Shown one piece after another: positions 1 through 7,313 of a stretch of DNA of 64,000 bases (its first letter is position 1; each line of letters opens with the position of its first letter). The position numbers and the translations under genes are program-made. A model generated the notes under the pieces. It was not told the DNA's origin. It did no database searches and saw only the letters and a program-made list of their open reading frames with translations. The DNA is from a virus, in the IMG/VR virus record IMGVR_UViG_3300017987_000083, positions 1-64,000 of that record; one strand, 5' to 3'.

Positions 1-22
1 TATCACATGTTAGGAATACCAA

Positions 23-640
23 ATGCAAAGCCCGTTAATCAATTATAGTCTTATCCAAAAGGCTGTTGAATACTACGAATCCTGTGGCTATCAATACATA
101 GAAGTTCCATGGGTTGTCTCACCCGAAGCACTGAACATTACTCGTCCAGCAAATCTTCCACCCATTGACAGCCCTCGCCTTGTTGCTTCAGGGGAACAAT
201 CCTTTTTGGAAATGATCCTTAAAGGAGAATTAGGAAAAGGGAAGTTTTGTTGTGCTACACCTTGTTATCGCCCCGGAGATCAAGGCAAAGACCCATATCA
301 CTTCGATCAATTCTTCAAAGTGGAATTGATCTCCAACAAAAGTGATGATACTGAAAGTGACAGAGGCAAATTTATCATTGATGCAATGGGGTTCTTTCAA
401 CGTCGGGGAGTCAGAATTCTGATCACAATGCCCGAAGATGAAGAAAGGGCAGAGTGCACAGAGAGATATTCTCCTATGGACCTTGTTGCCCCACTCGGCG
501 ATGAAGAAATCGAACTGGGTTCTTACGGAGTCAGGTGGAACAAAAACACAGGGTATTGGGTCTACGGAACAGGATTGGCTCTCCCCAGATTTCAGCAGGT
601 GCTCGATGGGATATCACAGAACAAAAATCAAGAAGGGTAA
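23..640 (+). CDS. Class II aminoacyl-tRNA synthetase-like core protein
   Basis: This 205-residue protein resembles an isolated class II aaRS catalytic core. The SGEQSFLEMI segment (about residues 56-65) is followed by a motif-2-like stretch (CCATPCYRPG, then FFKVELI, about 76-103). A motif-3-like GTGLALPRF lies near residue 182. No anticodon-binding or tRNA-editing domain is present, and true synthetases are at least twice this length. It is therefore more likely a paralogue that activates an amino acid for another acceptor, or one that binds tRNA, than a full synthetase. AGGAAT lies upstream of the ATG. The gene opens a plus-strand run of overlapping genes. The fold call is fairly good; the substrate is unknown. 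Confidence 0.65.
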   Translation: MQSPLINYSLIQKAVEYYESCGYQYIEVPWVVSPEALNITRPANLPPIDSPRLVASGEQSFLEMILKGELGKGKFCCATPCYRPGDQGKDPYHFDQFFKVELISNKSDDTESDRGKFIIDAMGFFQRRGVRILITMPEDEERAECTERYSPMDLVAPLGDEEIELGSYGVRWNKNTGYWVYGTGLALPRFQQVLDGISQNKNQEG

Positions 641-854
641 GTTGGGCGAGGTCTCAAAGATCGAAGAAGAACTCGCTGAACTCAGAGACGCTATCGCACA
701 AGATAACAAAGTAATGGCTTTGGTTGAATTGTCTGACATGTGTGGAGCAATTAAACTCTATCTGGAAAAACACCACCCCTCAATTACAATTCACGACTTG
801 CTCAAAATGGCTGATGCCACAGCCTCTGCATTTCAGGATGGGACTCGATCATGA
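606..854 (+). CDS. MazG-like NTP pyrophosphohydrolase, short form
   Basis: This 82-residue all-alpha protein has the pattern LGEVSKIEEELAEL near its start, then a VELSDMCGAI segment and a C-terminal KMADATASAFQDG. This matches short MazG-like (all-alpha NTP-PPase) phage proteins with an EExxE plus ExxD metal-binding arrangement. Such enzymes hydrolyse (d)NTPs, or possibly alarmones, to the monophosphate. I chose the ATG at 606, which overlaps the previous gene by 35 bases and follows an AGGT. A TTG at 642 after AGAAGGG is an alternative. The stop overlaps the next start as ATGA, so the genes are probably translationally coupled. Confidence 0.72.
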   Translation: MGYHRTKIKKGKLGEVSKIEEELAELRDAIAQDNKVMALVELSDMCGAIKLYLEKHHPSITIHDLLKMADATASAFQDGTRS

Positions 855-1132
855 CGACAAGAACGATAGCTGAAACAACAGTCCATGTTCACCTTGATGG
901 GACTCACAGGCTTATTGAGAGAAGCTTGGATCGTGCCTACAAAGATGCACTTTATGAGTTTGGGATCGATGAATACGCTCACTCAGACAAAGTCGAAGAG
1001 TGGGAGCGTTCAAGTTGTTGTATCGAAGTTGAATTCGAGAAGCTGATTTTTAGTGGGGGTTATGTTGGCGGCGGAACCACTGTTGTCTACAAAGCCCGAT
1101 GTGAAAAAACCGAGGATGAAGAATATGACTGA
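851..1132 (+). CDS. Hypothetical protein
   Basis: This 93-residue protein was not recognised. It starts by ATGA overlap with the MazG-like gene and overlaps the next start by 8 bases, so it belongs to the same transcription unit. The middle is acidic and helical. A glycine-rich GGYVGGGTT turn lies near residue 70, and the tail is charged. There is no signal peptide or membrane segment. Support is positional (tight coupling, no competing frame) rather than by homology. Confidence 0.65.
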   Translation: MTTRTIAETTVHVHLDGTHRLIERSLDRAYKDALYEFGIDEYAHSDKVEEWERSSCCIEVEFEKLIFSGGYVGGGTTVVYKARCEKTEDEEYD

Positions 1133-1532
1133 TTGGAAAAAGTGGGCAAGGGATAATTTGGAACCTGAGAGACAGGAGGAATTCTTCGCAGAACTTGAGG
1201 AGATCAAGAAAGACTGTGAAAGAACTGAGCAGTGGTTAAATAACACAGAAGAGGCTCTTGGGCTGACAACCGAACACAAAGATTTCCTGCATAAGCACGA
1301 CATCTACATTTCTACAGCCTACATTGGCATGGTGAGATTCTACAAAGACAATAGAACGATCTTCCAAACAACCATGTTCAATTTGTATGAAAACAAGTCT
1401 GGTGGACTATCGCAAGACTACGATAACATGACCATAGAGGTTCATGATTATCTCAACTCAATCATGTCAGCTACTCCTGAATTACAGGAACAATTGCTGA
1501 TGACAAATCTTCCTTTGTTTGGGGCCGACTGA
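1125..1532 (+). CDS. Hypothetical helical protein
   Basis: This protein has 135 residues. I chose the ATG at 1125 because GAGG lies 9 bases upstream and the start overlaps the previous stop by 8 bases; an earlier in-frame ATG at 1116 sits too close to that GAGG. The N-terminal half is strongly charged and predicted helical (many E/K), and the C-terminal half is mixed. There are no cysteines and no membrane segment. No family was recognised. Its stop overlaps the following small gene. Confidence 0.65.
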   Translation: MTDWKKWARDNLEPERQEEFFAELEEIKKDCERTEQWLNNTEEALGLTTEHKDFLHKHDIYISTAYIGMVRFYKDNRTIFQTTMFNLYENKSGGLSQDYDNMTIEVHDYLNSIMSATPELQEQLLMTNLPLFGAD

Positions 1533-1690
1533 TGTCTGTTGAAGAAAACCCATTTGATGACATGTCACGTGAAGACATGATTTCTTTGTTGACGAAACTT
1601 CATGAGCTTATCGCTCAAACAGATGAAAGTGATGAAGACGCTTACAGTGATGCTGTTTGGAATGCGAGACAGTTGCTGCGGAAATTTTAG
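1532..1690 (+). CDS. Small acidic hypothetical protein
   Basis: This 52-residue open frame (begins MSVEENPFDDMSRED) starts one base inside the stop codon of the preceding gene (TGATG). It is acidic, with an amphipathic helix LLTKLHELIAQ and a basic end. It is probably the last gene of the 23-1690 overlapping run, because non-coding sequence with an inverted repeat follows. Its function is unknown. Confidence 0.6.
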   Translation: MSVEENPFDDMSREDMISLLTKLHELIAQTDESDEDAYSDAVWNARQLLRKF

Positions 1691-1735
1691 CCTTGAATTC
1701 ATTCTTAGATTTTTCTAACATGCGTCGAATTCGAT

Positions 1736-1752
1736 CCTAAGACAATCTTAGG
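1736..1752. other. Inverted repeat between transcription units
   Basis: CCTAAG, a 5-base spacer ACAAT and CTTAGG form a perfect 6-bp palindrome about 20 bases before the start of the gene at 1773. There is no T-run after it, so it is not a standard intrinsic terminator. It could be an operator or a leader hairpin for the downstream gene. Confidence 0.35.
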
Positions 1753-1772
1753 GCAAGACAAAAGGAATTACC

Positions 1773-2219
1773 ATGTTAGAAACAATCAAGAAGAAATACC
1801 TGAATCGAATGAGACAGGAGATGAAACAGGAGTTTCTCAAAGAAGCTGAAAGGGAGTTTGACCGAGAATTCTCTCAGCAGTTTGAGAAACCTACTCGTGC
1901 CAAGAAGAAGCCGTCTAAGAAAAAGACACGAGCCAAAAAGGTAATGAAGGGTCACACGAAGGCTGAAGATTTCATCCCTGCTGTCACTGCTTTTCTCAAG
2001 AGAAACAACGGCAGAGCTTCTAAGAAGGACATCGCTCAACACATCCTCCTGTCAGGCACTCTGACAGATGTGGATGTCCAGACTCACTCAGACGGCAAGT
2101 ATCGGTTCTACAAAACGCTTGACAGAACCCGAAAGATCATGGTTGAGGCAGACGATCTTTCCACAAACAACCGATCTGGTATCTGGGAACTCCAACAGAA
2201 GCAAACTGTGTTGTTCTAG
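1773..2219 (+). CDS. Lysine-rich protein with winged-helix-like C-terminus
   Basis: This protein has 148 residues. The first 60 form a charged helix ending in a dense Lys/Arg stretch (RAKKKPSKKKTRAKK). The C-terminal 85 residues (EDFIPAVTAFLKRNNGRASK, IAQHIL, YRFYKTLDRTRKIM, GIWEL) look like a winged-helix domain. A role in binding nucleic acid is likely but unproven. The start follows AAGGAATTACC. The gene ends 4 bases inside the convergent gene on the other strand. Confidence 0.65.
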   Translation: MLETIKKKYLNRMRQEMKQEFLKEAEREFDREFSQQFEKPTRAKKKPSKKKTRAKKVMKGHTKAEDFIPAVTAFLKRNNGRASKKDIAQHILLSGTLTDVDVQTHSDGKYRFYKTLDRTRKIMVEADDLSTNNRSGIWELQQKQTVLF

Positions 2220-2590
2220 TTCCCAAACAACCAATCCAAGAAGGGACGCCTTCTCTTTCGTTCTTTTGGCTGTTCCTCTTCGGTTGCAATCATAGCCTCA
2301 TCTTCATTGACATCTGCGGTGATTGTCGGTGGATTTGAGGCTTTTGGTTTACCCACATCCACAATAGCTGGTGATTGATTGTTGGAAACCTGATAGGTGA
2401 TTGCCCCACCCACTCCAACGGTCATGAGCAACAAAGTTGCAATCATTGCATGTTTCCAGTAGGATTTCTTTTGTGGCGGCGGCGTAATTTGCCCCATTCC
2501 CACAAGCATTCCTCCCCCTGTATCCCCCTTTTCCTGAAGGGATTTCAGGTATTCTGGCAAATCTCCGAGCGGCATAGGTTCTTGACTCAT
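2216..2590 (-). CDS. Single-pass membrane protein
   Basis: This 124-residue protein has a cytoplasmic N-terminus of about 43 residues, then one transmembrane helix (HAMIATLLLMTVGVGGAI, about 47-64). A Pro/acid-rich external or periplasmic part follows, with a basic KERKRRRP patch near the end. AAGGAGGAG lies 5-6 bases before the ATG, a very strong ribosome binding site. It was not recognised as any family. It is convergent with the lysine-rich gene. Confidence 0.7.
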   Translation of the reverse strand: MSQEPMPLGDLPEYLKSLQEKGDTGGGMLVGMGQITPPPQKKSYWKHAMIATLLLMTVGVGGAITYQVSNNQSPAIVDVGKPKASNPPTITADVNEDEAMIATEEEQPKERKRRRPFLDWLFGN

Positions 2591-2673
2591 TTTTGACTCC
2601 TCCTTTCTTATGTATGTTGGTCTTGAGATAGTTTCAAGAATGATCTATGATCAGATTTCATAGGGAGGATAAC

Positions 2674-3165
2674 ATGACATCAATAGGTGGATGGGGTGGC
2701 GAACACGCTAGTAACGAAGTGCTTGGTTTTCCAAGGAGAATCGACACTGAACAAATGACAGAAGCAGAATTGGCTATCACCAAAGCCATGGAAGAAGTTG
2801 AGAAAGCCGGATGTCACCCGTTTTTGACTGATGCTGTTGTTCTACTCAGTGAAGCAAGAGAAAAAGTCGCTGATTTCGTAGACAAGAAAGAACTGAAGAT
2901 GTCAAAGCTAACACTGAATAAAACCTGTGGTGCATGCCCTGAGCAATATGACGTTTTCTTGGAAGGGGAAAACGTAGGTTACATGAGATTACGCCATGGT
3001 TACTTCACAGCAGAATGCCAAGGTAAGATAGTCTATGAAGGCACCCCAAAGGGTGATGGCATTTTTGAGCCAGAAGAAAGAGATAGGTATTTGCATGAAG
3101 CTTGCCAAGCCATTCTGAAAGATTTGAATAGTCGCCAAGAAAACCTCTATGAAATAGAGGAATGA
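2674..3165 (+). CDS. Hypothetical protein
   Basis: This protein has 163 residues. I chose the ATG at 2674 because GGGAGG lies 5 bases upstream; the earlier in-frame ATG has none. It has an N-terminal glycine-rich stretch, a helical region (MTEAELAITKAMEEVEKAG), then a beta-rich segment containing CGACP and a GYMRLRHGYFTAE repeat of beta strands. Two cysteines in CGACP could bind metal, but no second pair is visible. It is followed directly by a membrane-protein gene. Confidence 0.68.
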   Translation: MTSIGGWGGEHASNEVLGFPRRIDTEQMTEAELAITKAMEEVEKAGCHPFLTDAVVLLSEAREKVADFVDKKELKMSKLTLNKTCGACPEQYDVFLEGENVGYMRLRHGYFTAECQGKIVYEGTPKGDGIFEPEERDRYLHEACQAILKDLNSRQENLYEIEE

Positions 3166-3166
3166 C

Positions 3167-3520
3167 ATGGAAGTCATACTGTCATGGTTTACATTCAGGT
3201 GTTTGGATCAATTGTTCGATTGGTCCATTCCTGTTGTTTCGACGATTTGGAAACACTTTCGACAAGCTTGGAAACAAAGTGAGTTTGGTGATCACTTCAT
3301 CTTTGTTTGGATCAAATCTTCTCTGTTTCTTTGTATTCCGCCAATGTGTCTAGGGCAAATGTTGATTGTGTTATTTTCATTACTTGTAGGACAGTATTTC
3401 TTGCCTGAAGAAGATGCTTTGATCTACGCTTTTTCAACCTTCCCTTTTTCTACGGTTGTCTTAGGGTTTTTTATGGCTAGATTTTACGGAAACCCTTGGA
3501 ACCCAAAGGTGGATCATTAA
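3167..3520 (+). CDS. Membrane protein, two to three helices
   Basis: This 117-residue hydrophobic protein has membrane segments at about 45-60 (IFVWIKSSLFLCIPP), 60-77 (GQMLIVLFSLLVGQYFL) and 88-104 (FSTFPFSTVVLGFFMAR). GAGGAATGAC precedes the ATG. It lies in a tightly packed plus-strand cluster. No family was recognised; it might be an inner-membrane accessory protein. Confidence 0.66.
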   Translation: MEVILSWFTFRCLDQLFDWSIPVVSTIWKHFRQAWKQSEFGDHFIFVWIKSSLFLCIPPMCLGQMLIVLFSLLVGQYFLPEEDALIYAFSTFPFSTVVLGFFMARFYGNPWNPKVDH

Positions 3521-3700
3521 ATGTGCACACTAACAAACCTCGGCAATATGGGTGGCGAGCTACCCAATCTTGAATGCGACAATTGCGACACGATATTCTC
3601 TGTAGTTTGGCACCGAACACCTGACTACGATGATATTCAATACTGCCCCTTCTGTGGAGAAGGCGTTGAAGAAATAGTTTGGGAAACAGAGGAGGAATAA
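3521..3700 (+). CDS. Small zinc-ribbon protein
   Basis: This 59-residue protein has two CxxC pairs, CDNC (about 19-22) and CPFC (about 42-45), separated by 19 residues. That is the pattern of a zinc ribbon. The ATG directly follows the previous TAA, and the stop overlaps the next start as TAATG. Small zinc ribbons in phages often bind nucleic acid or RNA polymerase, but no specific role can be assigned. The motif is clear. Confidence 0.75.
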   Translation: MCTLTNLGNMGGELPNLECDNCDTIFSVVWHRTPDYDDIQYCPFCGEGVEEIVWETEEE

Positions 3701-3996
3701 TGAAAAACCACTGGCTAAGCACAAGCCTTCATCTTTGGTATATTGATGATGGCGAACAACATTGGTATGCTGCATCCTCGGCAGATCGTGCCGTCGAATT
3801 GCACACAGAACCACTTCGTGACCCCAAAACAGGTAAAGTAGACCTCAGCGACCTTGAGGAAATTGAGGTTGAACAGGTTCCTGATGACTCTGTTTTGCCT
3901 GTAAGACACGAAGATTACGACAACCAAGTGATCAGAAAGACTGCCAAAGAATGGTGCGAAGGCGGTGAAGGATTCATAGCTTCTACCGTCTACTGA
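3700..3996 (+). CDS. Hypothetical protein
   Basis: This protein has 98 residues. I chose the ATG at 3700 because it sits in the TAATG overlap with the zinc-ribbon gene and has GAGGAGGAAT just upstream. The fold looks mixed alpha/beta, with LHLWYIDDGEQHWYAASS near the start resembling a small beta sheet. The C-terminus carries EWCEGGEGFIAST. No family was recognised. Confidence 0.65.
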   Translation: MKNHWLSTSLHLWYIDDGEQHWYAASSADRAVELHTEPLRDPKTGKVDLSDLEEIEVEQVPDDSVLPVRHEDYDNQVIRKTAKEWCEGGEGFIASTVY

Positions 3997-4009
3997 CATA
4001 CATACTCTC

Positions 4010-4324
4010 ATGAAATTCAAGGACTTCATGGAAAACAGGCAGCTTGGCAGATCATTGCCCGAAACAGGCTACACAAGCCCACATGCCATCATTTATCGAG
4101 CCTCACTGGAACCCGATCTCTTGGGAAACCGTGAATATGTGACCATGAGCCGTAAATTCGCAGTCGAACACGCAGAACACCAAGCGGCTGTGGAAGAAGA
4201 GCCATGTAGTGTTTACCGCTATCTGGTGAAGTCCTCGAATGTCTATGAGGCATACAATCCCGGAGAGTATTTCTATGCTGGACCACCGGTTCAGGGAAGG
4301 ATCATACATGTTGCAGAAGTTTAA
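4010..4324 (+). CDS. Hypothetical protein, possible packaged protein
   Basis: This 104-residue protein begins MKFKDFMENRQ, a short leader resembling T4 capsid-targeting sequences (M-K-x-[FY]-x-[ED]-F). The rest contains AIIYRAS, YVTMSRKFAVEHAEH and a C-terminal EYFYAGPPVQGRIIHV. The Arg/Ser/His spacing is reminiscent of small ADP-ribosyltransferase-like phage domains. No catalytic triad can be fixed by eye, so this is only a suggestion. It overlaps the start of the 2H phosphoesterase gene by 17 bases. Confidence 0.6.
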   Translation: MKFKDFMENRQLGRSLPETGYTSPHAIIYRASLEPDLLGNREYVTMSRKFAVEHAEHQAAVEEEPCSVYRYLVKSSNVYEAYNPGEYFYAGPPVQGRIIHVAEV

Positions 4325-4856
4325 GACATTCCAAAGGTTTCTGACGGAGAAGAAGGATGCTGATTACAGCTACTCCTGCGTCATGTTGATGTTCCCCTCC
4401 GAAGATGCCAAAAATGTCCTAGACTGGTCCAAGCAACACATCCCGGACGACAAAATCTTTGAGGATGATGACAAAGGCCGAGAAGACGAAATTCATGTTA
4501 CAGTCCTGTATGGCCTACATACAAATGAATCTGGTCCCGTGGAAGAGATCATGGAGTCTCATGAGGGTTTTGAGATTGAGCTAGGAGAAATCTCAAAGTT
4601 CGAAAGCAAGGATTATGATGTCATCAAAATCGGAATCTCTGGAGAAGCTTTACATAAAGCCAACAAGACGCTCAGAGAGCTTGATTTCACATCGAATTAC
4701 GATGAATACAAGCCACACTGCACGATTGCCTATGTGAAAAAGGGATCGTGTGACGACCTGCTCGGAAACAAAGACTTCACAGGGCAGAAGGTTCCCGTCA
4801 AGGAATTGGTCTTTAGTCCCGCTGAGGGTGATCGGACAAAGATCGCTCTGACTTGA
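4308..4856 (+). CDS. 2H phosphoesterase (LigT/2'-5' RNA ligase-like)
   Basis: This 182-residue protein has the two diagnostic HxT motifs of the 2H superfamily: HVT at 63-65 (in HVTVLYGLH) and HCT at 137-139 (in HCTIAYVKKG). Such enzymes cleave or form 2'-5' or cyclic phosphodiester bonds. Phage members include Acb1-type enzymes that destroy cyclic nucleotide alarm signals. I chose the ATG at 4308 because GGAAGG lies 8 bases upstream. The N-terminus (MLQKFKTFQRFLTE) resembles a capsid-targeting leader with an LxE cleavage-type site. It is clearly paralogous to the gene at 26664-27203. Substrate unknown. Confidence 0.85.
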   Translation: MLQKFKTFQRFLTEKKDADYSYSCVMLMFPSEDAKNVLDWSKQHIPDDKIFEDDDKGREDEIHVTVLYGLHTNESGPVEEIMESHEGFEIELGEISKFESKDYDVIKIGISGEALHKANKTLRELDFTSNYDEYKPHCTIAYVKKGSCDDLLGNKDFTGQKVPVKELVFSPAEGDRTKIALT

Positions 4857-4906
4857 TTTTGCCACGAGATTTGGTAACATTCTCCTTTTGCACAAAGGAG
4901 ATAATG

Positions 4907-5782
4907 ATGCAAACCCTATCCAAGTTAATGGTTGAAGAATACGACGCTGATCTAGGCCAAGAATGGAATCAAGATACACTCGATCTGAAGACCATGGTTA
5001 CGGCCTTGTCGTTCCAAAGACACATCTACCTGAACCCGGAAGAGAACGTAAAAGCACGGAAAATCATTGAGAATGTGTTTCGATCACATTGTGATTTTGT
5101 CGAAGTTCAAGGCGATTATGGCAATGTCATCGGTGGCTGGGATGCCGATCTGTCAGGCAAACACGTGATCGGAGGTCATTACGATGGTCCTCCGGGCAGC
5201 CCCGGAGCCGACGACAACGCCTCAGCAATCTCTTCTCTTTGCCTGCTGGCAAAGAAACTTTCGGACATAAAACCGAAAGATGTTGTCCTTGTGGCCTTCA
5301 ATGGAGAAGAAGAAGGTCTTCTAGGTAGCTTTGACTTTGTTGAAAAGATGTCACCAAAGTCAGGCGTGATCCTTGAGATGGTTGGGTATTTCGTGGAAGA
5401 CGAAGATTCTCAGCAGATGCCTCAAGGTTTGCCAGAATACTCCGTAGGAGATTTCTTAGGCATTGTAGGCAATCGCTACACAGGTAGTTTGGGGAAAGAG
5501 CTAACAGACATTGCACGATCCATGAAGCTGAACCTTCCCATCAAAAACCTGAAGATACCTCTCGGCCTTGAAGAAAGATTGCCGGGCCTGAGTAACACCA
5601 GACGCAGTGACCACTACCCGTTCTGGAAAAAGAAGCTCCCGGCTGTCATGCTCACTGATACTGCCGAATTCAGAAATGCCAACTACCACAGACGAACAGA
5701 TACGCCCGATACCCTGAATTACAGTGGAATGGCACAGGTCGTCAGAATGCTTGAGCAGTATTGTCAGAAGTTACTCTCTTAG
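4907..5782 (+). CDS. M28-family zinc aminopeptidase
   Basis: This 291-residue protein shows the M28 di-zinc motif set. GGHYDGPPGSPGADDNAS supplies His91, Asp93 and the bridging Asp102. FNGEEEGLLGS (about 132-141) carries the catalytic and metal-binding Glu pair. The final ligand is in NANYHRRTDTPDTLNY near the end. M28 enzymes release N-terminal amino acids. AAGGAG lies 6 bases before the ATG at 4907 (an adjacent ATG at 4904 is too close). No signal peptide is seen, so it probably acts in the cytoplasm. It is separate in sequence from the membrane-anchored M28 protein at 30611. Confidence 0.9.
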   Translation: MQTLSKLMVEEYDADLGQEWNQDTLDLKTMVTALSFQRHIYLNPEENVKARKIIENVFRSHCDFVEVQGDYGNVIGGWDADLSGKHVIGGHYDGPPGSPGADDNASAISSLCLLAKKLSDIKPKDVVLVAFNGEEEGLLGSFDFVEKMSPKSGVILEMVGYFVEDEDSQQMPQGLPEYSVGDFLGIVGNRYTGSLGKELTDIARSMKLNLPIKNLKIPLGLEERLPGLSNTRRSDHYPFWKKKLPAVMLTDTAEFRNANYHRRTDTPDTLNYSGMAQVVRMLEQYCQKLLS

Positions 5783-5798
5783 GCAAAGGAGAAACACT

Positions 5799-6086
5799 AT
5801 GCCCAAAGCAGCAGCTAGACACATTTTGGTCGCCGATGAAGCGACATGCAGCCTTATCAAACAACAAATCGAAAGCGGAGAAGCCACTTTCGAAGAACTC
5901 GCCAGACAACACTCCAAATGCCCTTCAGGTAAGGCCGCAGGTGGAAGCCTCGGAACGTTTGAACCGGGACGTATGGTTCCTGAATTTGATCAAGTTTGCT
6001 TCAATAGCATGGTTGGCGAAGTGCACGGTCCTGTGAAAACTCAATTTGGTTACCACTTGATTGAGATTACAAATCGAATCGACTAA
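5799..6086 (+). CDS. Parvulin-type peptidyl-prolyl isomerase
   Basis: This 95-residue stand-alone rotamase domain begins ARHILVADEATC. It contains FEELARQHSKCPSGKAAGGSLGTF, EPGRMVPEFD and the C-terminal VKTQFGYHLIEIT, all hallmark parvulin segments. The usual active-site Cys/Asp and His residues are present (CPSG, GYHLIE). It catalyses cis-trans isomerisation of proline bonds during folding. AAAGGAG precedes the ATG. It follows an M28 peptidase, so a role in handling virion or host protein is plausible. Confidence 0.93.
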   Translation: MPKAAARHILVADEATCSLIKQQIESGEATFEELARQHSKCPSGKAAGGSLGTFEPGRMVPEFDQVCFNSMVGEVHGPVKTQFGYHLIEITNRID

Positions 6087-6304
6087 CCCTCGACCTTTAT
6101 ATCTTTGATGTAATCTCCACCGTCACCATCCCAGTGGAACCTCTTTTCTCTCTCGTCATCTGGATCAACGATGATTGAGAACGAATGACCCGTGTTCCCA
6201 TTGGATTTGATGTGTTTGATCAAGTCCTCAAGCTCATTGTCCTGATCATGACACGTGATTGTTATGGTTTTGGGGTTCTCACGCCATTCGTTTAAGCTTT
6301 TCAT
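6083..6304 (-). CDS. Hypothetical protein
   Basis: This 73-residue protein starts MKSLNEWREN. This resembles the short leaders shared by other small proteins here and includes an LxE site at residues 4-6. The remainder is acidic, with an FSIIVDPDDEREKRF strand-helix pattern. GAAGGT lies 9 bases upstream on the minus strand. It converges with the parvulin gene (4-base overlap). No family was recognised. Confidence 0.62.
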   Translation of the reverse strand: MKSLNEWRENPKTITITCHDQDNELEDLIKHIKSNGNTGHSFSIIVDPDDEREKRFHWDGDGGDYIKDIKVEG

Positions 6305-6381
6305 ACAAACATACCTTCAAAGGTTTATGAAGCCTCTTGATACGCTTCGGGGGTCTTCTGACTGGTTTATATAGGTTTGTT

Positions 6382-6777
6382 TCACAAAATAATCCGAGTT
6401 TCATAGGTCCAACTCCTGAAATGCCCTGAGCAATTCGCTATGGCAATTTGATGGAAAAGTGCACCGCCGCACACACTCACAGTCTCCAAGCTTTGGCCAT
6501 AACTGTAATAAAATGACACGTGAGGATTCTCAGGAAACCAAGGCTGAACCGGGCTCACATGGTAATACAAGGCACTGAAATCCTCTCCGTATTCCGCTAT
6601 TGGAGAGCCTTGTAAATTCAGGTAAACTGAGTTGAAATCACCTGATAGAAATGATTCAACTTCCTCTTTCTCTAAGAAAGAGTTGAGAGTCAGGTGAATT
6701 GGAAATCCATTCGTTAGGGAATTCCATGAATGCCTTTCGCTGGGCATCAACCAAACACACCATTTGAAGCTTTTCAT
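6382..6777 (-). CDS. 2H phosphoesterase-like protein
   Basis: This 131-residue protein carries HLT at 28-30 (in PIHLTLNSFL) and HVS at 86-88 (in NPHVSFYY). Both sit at the spacing and in the beta-strand context of 2H phosphoesterases. It is more divergent than the two clear paralogues at 4308 and 26664. I chose the ATG at 6777; an earlier in-frame ATG at 6804 would overlap the divergent gene. Neither has a strong ribosome binding site. The function may be RNA repair or cyclic-nucleotide cleavage, and the call is moderate. Confidence 0.65.
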   Translation of the reverse strand: MKSFKWCVWLMPSERHSWNSLTNGFPIHLTLNSFLEKEEVESFLSGDFNSVYLNLQGSPIAEYGEDFSALYYHVSPVQPWFPENPHVSFYYSYGQSLETVSVCGGALFHQIAIANCSGHFRSWTYETRIIL

Positions 6778-6788
6778 AAAGGTTAGGT

Positions 6789-7310
6789 ATGAAGATTTAC
6801 ACAAAAGCAGGAGACAAAGGTAAGACGTTTATGCCGGGAGAAGGTAAAGTAGATAAATACGATTGCTCCGTAGACGCTCAGGGAGAAATCGATGAACTCA
6901 ATGCGTGGCTCGCTCACCTCCTACAGGAACACCCGGAATCCCCCGAAGAACAAATCATAGTAAACGCTCAAAACGTCCTGATGCACATCGGAGCACAACT
7001 TGCAACCAGAGAACAAAGACTCAGAGAATCAGATATCACTGAGTTGGAAATTTCCATTGATCGTATGGAAGGCGGTTTACCAGAACTGACCAACTTCATT
7101 CTTCCTTGCTACCCAACAGAAGGACATATTGCCCGAACAGTTTGCCGACGTGCCGAAAGGCAAATGGCCGCTTGGGAAGCAAATGCAGATGATAAAGAGA
7201 AATTCAATCTCATCCTGCCTTATCTGAACAGACTCAGTGACTTCCTCTTTGTCTGGTGCCGAACTCTCTGTGGTAACCTCGAAGAAGTTTGGTATGGAAA
7301 CGATAGATAA
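6789..7310 (+). CDS. Cob(I)alamin adenosyltransferase, PduO type
   Basis: This 173-residue protein matches PduO/MMAB enzymes. It has N-terminal KIYTKAGDKGKT (ATP-binding), VDAQGEIDELNAWLAHLL, a central RTVCRRAERQ helix and C-terminal YLNRLSDFLFVWCR. The enzyme transfers adenosyl from ATP to reduced B12 to make coenzyme B12. The family length is about 180, so it is full length. It would support B12-dependent enzymes such as a class II ribonucleotide reductase of phage or host, which is not seen in this window. The gene is divergent from the 2H-like gene. Confidence 0.93.
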   Translation: MKIYTKAGDKGKTFMPGEGKVDKYDCSVDAQGEIDELNAWLAHLLQEHPESPEEQIIVNAQNVLMHIGAQLATREQRLRESDITELEISIDRMEGGLPELTNFILPCYPTEGHIARTVCRRAERQMAAWEANADDKEKFNLILPYLNRLSDFLFVWCRTLCGNLEEVWYGNDR

Positions 7311-7313
7311 TCT

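Noticed and set aside
438-605. Upstream extension of the first MazG-like gene to ATG 438
   Set aside because: It would overlap the synthetase-like gene by 200 bases, and the extra residues have no MazG similarity.
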